From assembly GCA_946894095.1 (NCBI GenBank), contig OX335657.1, positions 17,732,001-17,796,000 of the forward strand: a stretch of DNA of 64,000 bases, written 5' to 3'. The number at the start of each line of letters is the position of its first letter. Position 1 is the first letter of the stretch. The notes below the pieces were generated by a model. That model was not told where the DNA came from. It worked only from the letters and a program-made list of their open reading frames with translations, and ran no database searches. The DNA comes from Incurvaria masculella (lineage: Eukaryota > Arthropoda > Insecta > Lepidoptera > Incurvariidae). The position numbers were made by a program, and so were the translations under genes. Positions 34,621 through 44,220 of this stretch are shown piece by piece.

Positions 34621-34994
34621 TTTTTTTATGTGACTGGACATGGATGGCTAATACCACAAGTTCTGTCATGGTATTAGCCCAACACACCACATGGGAACTA
34701 GGTGCCATGCCAGGACCTTCCTTATATTGCACGGCTACATTGAACTGGATGGAAAACACGGACAATTTTCTTTGCCGCTTCGACCATCGTTCATCCAATG
34801 CGATGGTACCAACCCGGGCGGGATAAACCCTACCACCTAGTAAGTAAGGAAGGGGACCTACAGCTTAACGTGGAATCCGAACCACGGCCAGCCTCTCTAA
34901 ACGATCGAATGGTCACCCATCCAAGACCAGACCGGACCCAGCGTTGCTTAACTTCGGAGAGCGATCGCCGAAGTGTCGCGCCACTGGGCCACTG
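34621..34994 (-). repeat. SINE-T, full length, 5S-type head
   Basis: All modules are present in reverse: a T-run, the hairpin tail, the body, GGAATCCGAACCACGGCC, GGTCACCCATCCAAGACC, CGTTGCTTAACTTCGG and GCGCCACTGGGCCACTGAGGC. TGAATGAAA on the left and TGAAATGAAA on the right suggest a target duplication. It is nearly identical to 46480-46866, so it is relatively young. Confidence 0.92.
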
Positions 34995-35496
34995 AGGCTG
35001 AAATGAAATGAAATATTCTATAAGATAGTATATAAAGAACTAGAGAGTAAACTTACTAAATTCTATGCCGCAATAGGAAGTTCGAAGATACACCGTACTT
35101 AATTTAAGACTTCCGAAGGAAACCTTGTTAACTTTCCAAATGACAGTCTCTCCATGTTATTTGAAAAGTTAACATGGTCAAGAGACCACCCCAATCATTT
35201 GGACTTTGTGGTTTATTATTTTTATTTCCTTCTACATACATCCATACATACCAACTCGTCTCTTACATAGTTCGGCTATTTTCATTTATAATGATATTTT
35301 CATATATAACTATTTTCATGCATGCTCTATCATTACGAGTGCTACGGTCATGACCATTACAAAGTATGTTTCTTCTAGGCCGCCGCCCAGGCATGACATT
35401 TCCACTCCTGCTGTGTAAATTCACCACCCATTCGCTCTACATATCCAAACCATATTAACATACCCTTCTAGATTCTAGTTACTATATCTTTTTATT
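34995..35496. other. No gene recognised
   Basis: No supported feature. Confidence 0.4.
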
Positions 35497-35944
35497 AGGG
35501 TTCCGTACCCAAAGGGTGAAAACGGAAACCCTATTACTAAGCCTCCGCTGTCCGTCCGTCCGTCCGTCCGTCCGTCCGTCCGTCCGTCCGTCTTTTTTAT
35601 TTTCAACATTTTAAAATTTTCACAGAGTGTGTATTTATTTTCTGTCACAGGGCTGTATCTCATGAACCGTAATAGTTAGGCAGCTGAATTTTTCACAGAG
35701 TGTGTATTTATTTTCTGTCACAGGGCTGTATCTCATGAACCGTAATAGTTAGGCAGCTGAATTTTTCACAGAGTGTGTATTTATTTTGCCGCTATAACAA
35801 GAAAAGGTAACGCTATAACAGGTAAGAAAAAAAAATAGTTAAAATTAAAGGGGGCTCCCATACAAAAAACGTGATTTTTTGTATTTTTTTACGATGGTAC
35901 GGAACCCTTCGTGTGCGAGTCCGACTCGCACTTGGCCGGTTTTT
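35497..35944 (-). repeat. Rep-A with internal 73-bp tandem duplication
   Basis: Standard ends: AGGGTTCCGTACCC on the left and CTTGGCCGGTTTT on the right. Between the GTCC array and the GCCGCTATAAC segment, the 73-bp piece starting CACAGAGTGTGTATTTATTT and ending GCAGCTGAATTTTT occurs twice in full (35621-35766) and then begins a third time. The copies are identical as far as I can read, so the amplification is recent. Other Rep-A copies carry this segment once. Confidence 0.92.
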
Positions 35945-36277
35945 AGTATCGGTTGGGACCGCATTTCTTTTCCAAATCCCCAACTCCCCAACGTTTGCCA
36001 CGACCTTACATCATCAGGTACTTACAACCTATACAGAGGCGTCTGCTTTCGAACCACCTTGTGCAGTGACAGTTGCTGGTGCATAATCATGTGTTGTTAT
36101 CATTTAATTACCATATGTTGACATTTGATTCTGTAGGTCCACCGCGATTGTGTGCAGATTAGAGATTGTTTGAGTGGCTGTGGGATGTTTTTGAAAATGC
36201 TAAAGGTAAATGTCATATCTCAAGCGAGAAATTGTTTAAATTCATTAGTATTATCTTTATCAAGCTAGGAGACCTGA
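35945..36277. other. No gene recognised
   Basis: No supported feature. Confidence 0.4.
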
Positions 36278-36500
36278 ATGATCAGTTTGAGTTCTCACCT
36301 AAATTGGTATTTGTATGAAAACGCGGAGTCGCCGTACTTACGGCAACATTGAGTTGGCTGTCAAATCAAACTCGGACTCGCAGATCTTGGTTCGCTAACG
36401 CCCTCTGCGCGCGCTCTTCAATTTCTCCATACATTTGAAAACGCCAGTCGATCGGTTTACCGTAAACGCCAATTTAGGTGACAGCTGGGACTCTGTGCTC
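36278..36500. repeat. MITE-1 copy c, internally deleted
   Basis: CAGTTTGAGTTCTCACC on the left, then a jump from CTAAATTGG to TATTTGTATGAAAACGCGG, so the left inner arm and part of the interior are lost. The right arm is complete (GAAAACGCCAGTCGATCGG to GGTGACAGCTGGGACTC). Confidence 0.85.
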
Positions 36501-36881
36501 GCGCTCCACGTGCCGTTACGGTAAATACGCCACTGGAGCTGCCACTCACGTTCTAGAAAGAACGATCGCAGTCGTGTATCAGTTAACATCACTTTAGGCA
36601 AAGCATCTCAGGGTAATTCAATGACCCGTTGCATTGCCTTATCTTTAAAATCACGTCGAGGTGATAAGTGGCTGGCTCAAACGTGGAGCCGTGGATTTTC
36701 GTGAATAATGCAGTTGGACATCCACATCATTGTGAGTTAAAAACGTTTTTTGATTATTTTTTTTTAAAAAAGCTATCGATTAATTCAGGTGCATATATAA
36801 ACTGCTGCAAAGCGGATAACGCGTTTTTATGAAATCCATAAACGTTACGCATAAAGTTTTTTAGATGAAATTAACTTTTTT
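36501..36881. other. No gene recognised
   Basis: No supported feature. Confidence 0.4.
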
Positions 36882-36987
36882 AGCCTGGTTTTCACCAACT
36901 GCCGATTTATTTTAATCGACACTTAAAGTGTTGATTATCTTGTACTGGTATTGATTGCAAGCTGCTAAGAAAGGTGAAAAAGGCCCA
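36882..36987. repeat. MITE-3 copy 2, uninterrupted left part
   Basis: AGCCTGGTTTTCACCAACTG, ATTTTAATCGACACTTAAAG, TTGTACTGGTATTGATTGCA and GCTGCTAAGAAAGG match 20276-20980 without the MITE-2. The far arm is lost. The TTAA at 36923-36926 is the empty equivalent of the MITE-2 insertion site. Confidence 0.85.
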
Positions 36988-37035
36988 TGTTTTCTAGCTA
37001 ATTAAAAAAGGAAAACGGAAAATGGTAAAGTTAAC

Positions 37036-37440
37036 TTTTTTTTCATGCAACCTGACATGGATGGCTAATACCCCACAACTATCGTTGTGATATTAGCCCA
37101 GTACACCACATTCCCGAAGGAATTAGGTGCCATGCCAGGACATTCCCTTTATGAGCGCGGCTACATTGAACACGATGGAAAACACGACCATTTTTCATTG
37201 CCGCTTCGACCATCTCTTCATCCAATGCGCTGGTACCAACCCAGGTGGGCTAAAACCCTACCTCCTAGTAGGGGAAGGGGACCTACAGTTATACATGGAT
37301 TCCGAACCATCGAGCAGCTTGAATTCGTTTCGAAATGCACTTATCCAACTCAGAAAGAGAAAGAAAGTAGTGCAGAACGGGGCGAGGATTTGAACCTGGT
37401 ATGCTAGGCAAGTCCCCGCGCCACTAGGCTACGAGCCGCT
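37036..37440 (-). repeat. SINE-T with a tRNA-type head
   Basis: The tail and body are those of SINE-T. In place of the 5S-like block, the head read in reverse is GCGGCTCGTAGCCTAGTGG, with a good tRNA A box (TAGCCTAGTGG), followed 30-odd bases later by a canonical B box GGTTCAAATCC and then CGCCCCG. After it come TTTCTTTCTCTTTCTGAG and the junction GATGGTTCGGAATCC to the common body. It is diverged in the tail. A partner copy of the same head type lies at 59276. Confidence 0.88.
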
Positions 37441-37534
37441 CAACTCGAACTTGCCCTTTTACATTTTTGCTTTCGTGTCACGTCCCCTTAACCTTGACAA
37501 CATTATTTCTTTGCTGGCACGATTTGCAATAGAT

Positions 37535-37891
37535 CAGAGTGGGCAGTCTGAGTTCTCACCGAAATTGGCGTTTACGGCCAACCGATCGACTGGCGTTTTC
37601 TCCAAACTCCATACAAGTTTTTACTAGATATTCTGTGGTTTTACTTCTTCAAGCTGTCAAATTCAAACGCGGACTTCCGATTTGTATGAAAACGCGGAGT
37701 GGACGTAAACGGCAACGTCGACGTATTTACGGCAACGTTGAGTAAGCTGTCAAATCAAGCTCGGACTCGCAAATGTTAGTTCGCTTAACGCCCGCTGCGC
37801 GCGCTCTTCAATTTCTCCATACAATTGAAAACGCCAGTCGATCGGTTTGCCGTAACGCCAATTTAGGTGACAACTTAGACTACCGGCTCAG
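37535..37891. repeat. MITE-1 copy d
   Basis: CAGAGTGGGCAGTCTGAG at the left end and CTTAGACTACCGGCTCAG at the right. Both long arms are intact and the interior is nearly identical to copy a, including the open but meaningless frame through it. Flanking 8-mers do not match each other. Confidence 0.9.
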
Positions 37892-38081
37892 GGTTATTAC
37901 CATATTATTACCTACTCTCGCTGTTATGGTATAATGTAGGCCGTCCGAACAGCATTTAACGACTATAGCAGGTTGTATTGTACCTGTGCGACCTCGGGTG
38001 TCTGGGGTATTTTCGTCTAATGGGTCTCGTTATTGAGATAGCGTCGTAGATCGGTTTACGGCCGTTCTACATTTTACCTGG

Positions 38082-38345
38082 TCATGGAACTTTGGACCGA
38101 CGCGTGGGCCATTAGCAAAGAATACATCATTGATAACGCATGTTTTTTCTCTTGTCAACTGACTGACAAGACTGCGGGTTCAAATCCCAGGTTATGCACC
38201 TCTTTTATTTCAATCCGGAGTGCGCATTTTCCAGAGAATCCAATCCATGTTTCCGAATTTTACCAACGTAAAACTGTAGGTCCCTTTAATGCTACGGACG
38301 GACTTAACCCGACCATTAAGCCCGTCCGTGTTGGTAATTTTTTTT
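38082..38345 (+). repeat. Possible tRNA-headed SINE, diverged
   Basis: CTGCGGGTTCAAATCCC at ~38175 is a perfect tRNA B-box arm. About 90 bases on, GTAAAACTGTAGGTCCC and GGACTTAACCCGACC recall the start of the SINE-T body. No clear A box or acceptor stem pairs with it, so it is not a functional tRNA gene. An old SINE copy is the simplest reading. Confidence 0.35.
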
Positions 38346-38665
38346 TACATTCTGCATTGATCATCCAGTTAAAAGTATCATAAAAAAGACCGGCCAAGTG
38401 CGAGTCGGACTCGCACACAAAGGGTTCCGTACCATCGCAAAAGATTAAAAAAAAAACACGTTTTTTGTATGGACCCCCTTTTAATTATTATTATTTTAGA
38501 ATGTTACCTATTTGTTGTTATAGCGGCAAAATAAATACATAATCTGTGAAAAATTCAGCTTCCTACCTGTTACGGTTCATGAGATACAGCCCTGTGACAG
38601 ACGGACAGACGGACGGACGGACGGACGGACGGACGGATGGACGTACGGACGGACAGCGGAAGCTT

Positions 38666-39749
38666 CAGTCAGTCAGCGTGTTTGCGTCCACTGCTGGACA
38701 TACGCCTCTCCAATCCTTCTCCAGTCCTCCCGGCCCTCAGCGGTACGGAACCACTGCTTTCCGCCGACGCACTTGATGTCGTCTTCCCACCTGGCGGGTG
38801 GTCTTCCCACACTCCGTTTGCCTGTCCACGGCCGCCAGTGTAGGACACGGTTACTCCAACGGTCGTCGTCTCTTCGGCTGACGTGACCAGCCCACTGCCA
38901 TTTTAGCTTAGCCACCCGGTGTCCAATATCGACTACTTTGGTACGTCGGCGGATTGCCTCGTTACGCACCATATCCCGTAGCGATATTCCCAGCATGGCT
39001 CGCTCCATTGCTCGCTGGGCAACTTTCAACCTTTGGACAACGGCGACCGTCAGAGTCCACGTTTCACACCCGTACGTCATAACCGGGAGGACGCACTGGT
39101 CATATATTCGGGTCTTTAAATTTTGCGGAAGGTCAGACCTCAGAGCGAACTTAAGCTTTCCGAAGGCAGCCCAACCCAGTTGAATCCGTCGCTCAACCTC
39201 CCTAGACAGTCCTTGTCTACCAAGCCGCAGGGTTTGACCGAGATATACGTACTCTTCAACCTGTTCGATCACTTCTCCGTCGATAACGATTTGTCCTCCC
39301 GTCATAACCTCGGTCGCCATGACCTTGGTTTTGTCCCGGTTCATCTTCAGACCTACCTTTATCGATGCTTCATAAAGGTCTTCCAGCATGGTCTGAAGCT
39401 GGATTCGGGAATTTGACAGAAGAACAATGTCATCGGCGAAGCGAAGATGACTGAGAAAATCTCCATTTACGTTGATACCCATGTTGTCCCATTCAAGCGT
39501 CTTGAACACATCTTCCAATGCGTTTGTGAAGAGCTTGGGTGAGATCACATCCCCCTGCCTTACGCCTTTACCAAGGAGGATGGGTTGGGTATTTTCATGG
39601 AGCCTCACAGTCATCGTCGCGGACCGATACAGATTTCGGAGTACCTCGATGTAGCGGTGGTCGATTCTGCATCTCATAAGGGAGTTTTCGACGGCCCATT
39701 TTTCAACTGAGTCGAACGCCTTCTCGTAGTCCACGAAGGCTAGAAAGAC
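38666..39749 (-). mobile_element. 5'-truncated RTE-type non-LTR retrotransposon
   Basis: 1,084 bp in reverse orientation, flanked by identical 10-bp duplications GCGGAAGCTT (38656-38665 and 39750-39759). The frame ends CAA ACA CGC TGA and the stop is immediately part of a TGACTGACTGA tail, so there is essentially no 3' UTR. An extremely short 3' UTR ending in tetranucleotide repeats, not poly(A), is characteristic of the RTE clade. The endonuclease and the first part of the RT are missing. Another, shorter relative lies at 57103. Confidence 0.92.
38673..39749 (-). pseudogene. RTE reverse transcriptase, C-terminal part
   Basis: About 359 codons without a stop. In order: RT motif A (FVDYEKAFDSV, with the first catalytic Asp), RQGDVISPKLF, the catalytic LRFADDIVLL box, KMNRDKTKVM, VEEYVYLGQ, the post-RT YGCETWTL block, and the C-terminal WQWAGHVSRR and VGRPPARWEDD. 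A longer frame continues upstream to a Met at 40088, but those first ~112 residues are read from Rep-A and flanking DNA and are not part of the protein. It cannot retrotranspose alone, as the endonuclease and RT fingers are absent. Confidence 0.9.
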
Positions 39750-39805
39750 GCGGAAGCTTAGTAATAGGGTTCCGTTTTCACCCTTTGGGTACGGAACCCT
39801 AAAAA

Positions 39806-40475
39806 GGGAATCACAAAGAGAAATGGCGTGGGCCGTAGTATCTCCCGAAAAGTCTCCATCGGCGGAATGGTAATCATTTTGACTCCTGCTTGAGGGGAAT
39901 AAATACCTAAATATGAACGTTTTTCTGAAGTCGATTACAGTAAAGCCTTTGGTTGTTAAACATTGAAATAATACTGAGCTTATAGAACGTACGTTTGCGA
40001 ATGTACACACCCCCATTTTGTCTAAAACGCTTGTATAATCATCGAATTTTTTTTTTTTAAAAAGACCTTTTTTACCTTTCAAAGCCATTTTATTATTCTA
40101 TTTAGGAGAATGAGATAAAAAAATCGTATTCCTTTCAGCCATAACGAGGTACACATCCCCCTTGCTGTTAAAAACTCTTGTAAATACAGGAATTTCATAA
40201 AATCAGACTTGTCGTTCAGAAAACGAGTGCACTTGCTGGTTTTTGGAGCGGGGACAGAGCGCGCGAAACGTGCGTACCCTCCCGCTGACATGATGGCACT
40301 TGCTAGATTCCGCCGCGCGTATTCTTGGCTTTACGCTATGGTTTATAGGCGCCTTAAACCATCTAAAACCATCTAACCAAAAAAAGGTATCAAAAAATGT
40401 ATGTGTAATTACTAATAAAATAGCAGGTTTTTATTGGCAGAATACAAATATTTTTGAAGTAAGCATAATCCACTG
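39806..40475. other. No gene; two related minus-strand segments
   Basis: Two pieces, around 39990-40075 and 40130-40210, resemble each other: GTACACACCCCCATT beside GTACACATCCCCCTT, and CTTGTATAATCATCGAATTT beside CTTGTAAATACAGGAATTT. On the minus strand they read KFDDYTSVLDKMGVCT and KFLYLQEFLTARGMCT, so a decayed tandem duplication, possibly of a coding repeat, is present. The family is unknown. Confidence 0.35.
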
Positions 40476-40532
40476 TCAGTAGTACTATTACAGTAGTATA
40501 TAGTACTATTATAGTAGTATACAGTAGTAATA
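40476..40532. repeat. Short palindromic AGTAGTACTATTA tandem
   Basis: AGTAGTACTATTACAGTAG, TATATAGTACTATTATAGTA and GTATACAGTAGTAAT: about three interlocked copies of a 15-20 base, partly self-complementary unit. Confidence 0.6.
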
Positions 40533-41599
40533 TTGAGTTTATTTATAGGACTACTCGTATTAGCGTGAGTGCAGAGTCATCGATTTAAGAACTCCGGCTG
40601 GTCTGTCATTCATTCATCCTGTCCAAGCGACAAGTAGCTTGGCGACATGCATTTCCGACTGTTTTTTTAAATTAGTCGCCAAAGGTTTTCTTATAGCCGT
40701 CGTCACTGCCATTAGCAATAACGGTGGATTTAAAATACGGCTGAAAGTTTAAAATATGCAATACTGGTTGTAAATCCAGCTGAGACATTTTGCGATTACT
40801 TTTATTCTATCATTGGAAATGCTTTTTCGATCCCTTCAGTAGGGTTCCAAATGGGCTGGCTTTTTTCTCCACATTTATATATTTCTTATTTATAAAAACA
40901 CATTTTTTTAACGTTTCCTTTATTACTTCTTTCATAGAACCTGAAGGATAACGATACTGATATCTAAAAAATAGAAAAAGTATTTCTAGAGAATTTGTTA
41001 GGGTTTCGATAGGATTACAAGGAGGGGTAGATGTTTACACCGTTCGGATCTTTTTGGTGATTTCACAAATTTCGTTGACATTCTGATCATTTACCATATG
41101 GAGATGATTGTTATAGATATCGTTTCAGTTTATAATATAGGCATTACGCAAAATTACAAGTTTCCTTATATTAGTTACTTTATTCTTCATGTATTGATGG
41201 TTGGTTGAAGTTGTACCTTTTTTTACTTCTCTGAGTTTAAGTGCCTTAATGAAATAATGTCATTTCCATAGCGACAGAAGTGAGAGAGAGCGAGATGATA
41301 ATCGAGATAATCCTAAATTATATTTTGTTTTGAGTAGATCAATAAAAAATGCCTTGCCGCCTCAGCACGAAACGGCAATGGTTTACTGATCTGGAAAATG
41401 TTAAAGGTCTTATTATACAGTTAGCCGGTGAACGTGTGCTGAATAAACACTCGGCACGGACACTCGGTATATTATCAATTCAATAACAACCGAGACCGAC
41501 GATAAAAAAATCGACGCACCAAATATGTCATTTATCTTTACATCTGTGCCGCAAATAAATCGGACAGATATAAGGCGGAAGATTACAGAAATGGCTTAG
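40533..41599. other. Upstream of foraging exon; nothing specific seen
   Basis: AT-rich. No conserved promoter element or exon can be named. A small inverted pair, CGGTATATTATCAATTC with AATAACAACCG, lies near 41465-41490. Confidence 0.4.
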
Positions 41600-41921
41600 A
41601 GTCAGATGATCGAGCGTTATCATGTGGTGCTCCTGGAAGTGTCACGAGCTCCCCGTATCGTGGCTTATCGTCGACTGAGATATTCCATATTGGTTGCAGG
41701 GTCGGCGCGCGCGCAGCGCAGGCGCGGGCACTAGCAGCGCGCCCGGCGGCCGGCACCGGACCGGCTCACTGATCCGTCGGAGCACGCCCGCCGCGCACGC
41801 GTCCATCGACCGCTCCCCGCGCACCCTCAGTGACACCGTGACAGTGCCAACTCGACGCGCCGCCGTCGCTAGGGAGTGACACCGTGCCCGTTTTCGACTC
41901 GTCGGCTCCTCAGCCGGGTGA
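41600..41921 (+). promoter_or_regulatory. for: GC-rich leader region of foraging exon
   Basis: At about 41700 the base composition changes sharply from AT-rich to GC- and CpG-rich (GGCGCGCGCGCAGCGCAGG). TATTGGTTGCAG ending at 41699 could be a 3' splice site, so the exon might begin at 41700 and be joined to remote leader exons. Alternatively transcription starts within this region. An in-frame TGA abuts the start codon, so translation cannot begin further upstream. No TATA box is evident. Confidence 0.5.
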
Positions 41922-42358
41922 ATGCGCGTGTGCTTCGACAACCTCTGCTTTGGCTCGTCACAGCGGACGGCTGCTGACGATGAACCGAGGATAGCGGACA
42001 CGGGCGGAGGAGCACTCACCGTCGCGCCGACAGTGAACGGCGCCAGGATGGGAACGCCGAGCGGGTTCCCCCCGGAGGCGGAGACGGCGGTGGCGGACGC
42101 GAGCGGCGAGACGATGCCGCTGCAGGAGAGGATCAGGGAGCTGGAGACGATGCTCGCGCGGCGGGAGCAGGAGATCCTCGAGCTGAGGTCGCAGCTGGAC
42201 AAGTTCCAGAGCGTGTTCCCGTTCTCGCAGATGGCGACGCGGCGCGCGCGCGGCCCGCGAAAGCAGCGCGCGCAGGGCATCTCCGCGGAGCCGCAGATGG
42301 AATCGACGCTGCAGGAGTTAGCCCAGCAGACGTTCCCGGTCTACGACAAGAATGAGAG
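41922..42358 (+). CDS. for: foraging / cGMP-dependent protein kinase, first coding exon
   Basis: Encodes 145 residues plus two bases of a codon. Four features identify insect PKG (foraging). The N-terminus MRVCFDNLCF matches the conserved start of the long insect isoform. Residues 67-95 form a leucine-zipper coiled coil with a/d positions L67, I71, L74, L78, R81, I85, L88, L92, F95. This is followed by DKFQSVFPF. The autoinhibitory segment RAQGISAEPQ lies at 116-125. The exon stops before the first cyclic-nucleotide-binding domain (last codons YDKNE, then AG). In the family this N-terminus mediates dimerisation, targeting and autoinhibition; the kinase acts in cGMP signalling, and in flies this gene affects foraging behaviour. 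The first ATG has a weak context and the Met at residue 43 a better one, but N-terminal conservation favours the first. Confidence 0.93.
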
Positions 42359-42364
42359 GTAAGT
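42359..42364 (+). other. for: 5' splice site of foraging exon
   Basis: GAGAG|GTAAGT is a consensus donor. It leaves the reading frame in phase 2 (AG of an Arg/Ser codon). Reading through would hit TAA at once, which supports splicing here. The acceptor is not in this window as far as I can tell. Confidence 0.88.
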
Positions 42365-42963
42365 TCGACTTTTAATTGTTGTTCACCGCTTACAGTTAGA
42401 TCGCAGATTTATTTGCCGCATCGTAGACATGAGATGATTTATCATTCGACAGAATCCGGTGGACAAATGTTGACTTAAATATTGAAAATACAGTGCGTCC
42501 GAAACAAAAACATTGATTCTGACTTTACTTATATGTCTCATTAGCCTCTGGTATTTATGTTAAGTGTAATTTGCTATGATTTAAGTGACATGCAGAAAAT
42601 TTGAAACCTGGCTAACTTTAATAAACGCAAAGAGCTCAGCTAGCGTTCTGCTGAGACTGATTTCGGATAGAGTGCAAGCTTTCGTTTTCTCAATAATATC
42701 AGCTTGCGATAATTTAGGATTGGAGCTCGCGTGTTTGTTCGATGATGCAAAACAACGTGCTATTTGGCATTATCGACAGAATCTGGATACACATTAGTTT
42801 CAAACATAAATTTCACAGCACAAAAGCAAAATGGATTGAGGTCATCACACTTATGGAATAACACTTGAAGTGCGGTTTTTCTTACAACATAAATAATCTA
42901 ATCAAATGAACAATAAAAAAAATCTCCTTAATACGTGACGATTCCTTGAAAGTGTGCGTAATA
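42365..42963. other. First-intron sequence, no feature seen
   Basis: A 70-codon frame at 42585 has no domain. The last ~25 bases (GATTCCTTGAAAGTGTGCG) belong to the local repeat into which the mariner inserted. Confidence 0.45.
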
Positions 42964-42991
42964 TTAGGTTGGGGAAAAAGTTTCTTCGCAT
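42964..42991 (+). repeat. Mariner terminal inverted repeat (3' side)
   Basis: Begins TTAGGTTGGGGAAAAAGT and ends TTCGCAT. It pairs with 44221-44248 and is the transposase-binding end. Confidence 0.9.
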
Positions 42992-43040
42992 TTTTTAAGA
43001 AAATTCAAAACATTTTTTAATATGGTTTATTTACATTTAA

Positions 43041-44066
43041 CTAAAGTATGTAGGTACCATTTTGTTCGATAACTTTTTGCCATCTTGTAGGTAGGGACAT
43101 GATCCCATTGCTATAGAAATATTGGGACTTCTGATCAATATACCGCGACAAGCGGTTTTGGCAGTCCTCTCGTGATGTTAACCTGACACTGCCTAAAGAA
43201 TTCTGAAGAGACCTAAACAGGTGGAAATCTGAAGGTGCAAGGTCAGGACTATACGGCGGATGCATTAACACCTCCCAGCCAAACTCTCTTAGTTTTTGCT
43301 GAGTGGCTAAAGATGTGTGAGGTCTAGCGTTATCGTGATGAAAAACCACACCCCTTCTGTTGATTAATTCCGGCCGCTTTCTCTCAACTTCTTGCTTTAA
43401 TCTCATCAGTTGTTCGCAGTAGAGTTCAGAATCGATGGTCCTGCCTGGTGGAAACAGCTCATAATGAATAATGCCCTTCCAATCCCACCACACACACAGC
43501 ATCACCTTGTTGCGAGTTAACCCGGGTTTCGCCACAGTCTGTGAAGCTTGACCGGCCTTTGACCACGACCTTTTTCGCACGTTCTTGTCGTACGTGATCC
43601 ACTTTTCATCACCAGTTATCAGCTTCTTCAAAAATGGTTCGGTTTCATTACGTCGTAACAAAGAATCACAAATGAGTACACGGTTCATTAGGTTTCTTTC
43701 AGTGAGCTCGTGAGGTACCCAAATATCGAGCTTTTTTGTGTACCCAGTTTTTTTCAAATGCGCCAAAACTGTTTTGTGGTCAATTCCTAGTTCTTCAGCT
43801 ACGTCGTAACTACTGATATGCCGATCTTGCTCCACTTTTTCAAAAATGGCATCCATTTTATCCGTAATAGGGCGACCAGAGCGACGTGCATCTTTGACAT
43901 CAAAATTTCCGGATTGAAAACGCTTAAACCAAATTTGTGCTACTCTCACAGACACTGCACTAGGTCCATAAACATCGCAAATTTTTTTCGCGGCTTGCGT
44001 TGCATTTTTACCTTTTTTGTAGTAAAATTTTAAAATGTATCGAATTTCTGCATTAGATTCACTCAT
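43041..44066 (-). CDS. Mariner transposase, apparently intact
   Basis: 341 residues, a usual length for mariner. The N-terminal half carries two helix-turn-helix regions that bind the terminal repeats (~residues 1-110; RRSGRP at 61-66). WVPHELTE at 116-123 is the mariner linker signature. The catalytic triad is complete: D153 in TGDEKW, D245 in HHDNARPH and D280 in YSPDLAPSD, with 34 residues between the last two (DD34D). No stop or frameshift is present. The WVPHEL and HDNARPH wording is closer to the cecropia-type subfamily than to irritans-type, by eye only. The Met at 44066 gives the standard start. The protein cuts and pastes the element at TA sites in the nucleus. Confidence 0.95.
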   Translation of the reverse strand: MSESNAEIRYILKFYYKKGKNATQAAKKICDVYGPSAVSVRVAQIWFKRFQSGNFDVKDARRSGRPITDKMDAIFEKVEQDRHISSYDVAEELGIDHKTVLAHLKKTGYTKKLDIWVPHELTERNLMNRVLICDSLLRRNETEPFLKKLITGDEKWITYDKNVRKRSWSKAGQASQTVAKPGLTRNKVMLCVWWDWKGIIHYELFPPGRTIDSELYCEQLMRLKQEVERKRPELINRRGVVFHHDNARPHTSLATQQKLREFGWEVLMHPPYSPDLAPSDFHLFRSLQNSLGSVRLTSREDCQNRLSRYIDQKSQYFYSNGIMSLPTRWQKVIEQNGTYIL

Positions 44067-44220
44067 TTTGACAGTACGAAAAACAAATGAGAATCACACA
44101 TTTTCCTAATTTGAATTTGGAATTATGTTCTTTAAAATTTAAACTTTCAATGATACCAAAACCAGCCAGATACAAATAGTATAGCCAAAGAGATTTTATT
44201 ACAAGTTCATACATACTATA

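Larger units (their letters stand above)
38390..39805 (+). repeat. Rep-A interrupted by an RTE insertion
   Basis: The left part, 38390-38665, runs from CCGGCCAAGTGCGAG through the GACG array to GACAGCGGAAGCTT. The right part, from 39750, restarts at GCGGAAGCTT and continues TAGTAATAGGGTTCCG to GGAACCCTAAAAA. Together they make a normal Rep-A. Confidence 0.92.

Noticed and set aside
37380..37440. tRNA gene on the minus strand
   Set aside because: A and B boxes are good, but the acceptor stem does not pair and the sequence continues into the SINE body.
39750..40088. First ~112 residues of the long frame that runs into the RTE reverse transcriptase
   Set aside because: They are read from the outer part of Rep-A and unique flanking DNA beyond the target duplication, so the apparent fusion is accidental.
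41642..42280. 212-codon minus-strand open frame opposite the foraging exon
   Set aside because: It is the shadow of a GC-rich, stop-poor coding and leader region. It has no domain, while the plus strand has unmistakable PKG motifs and a splice donor.
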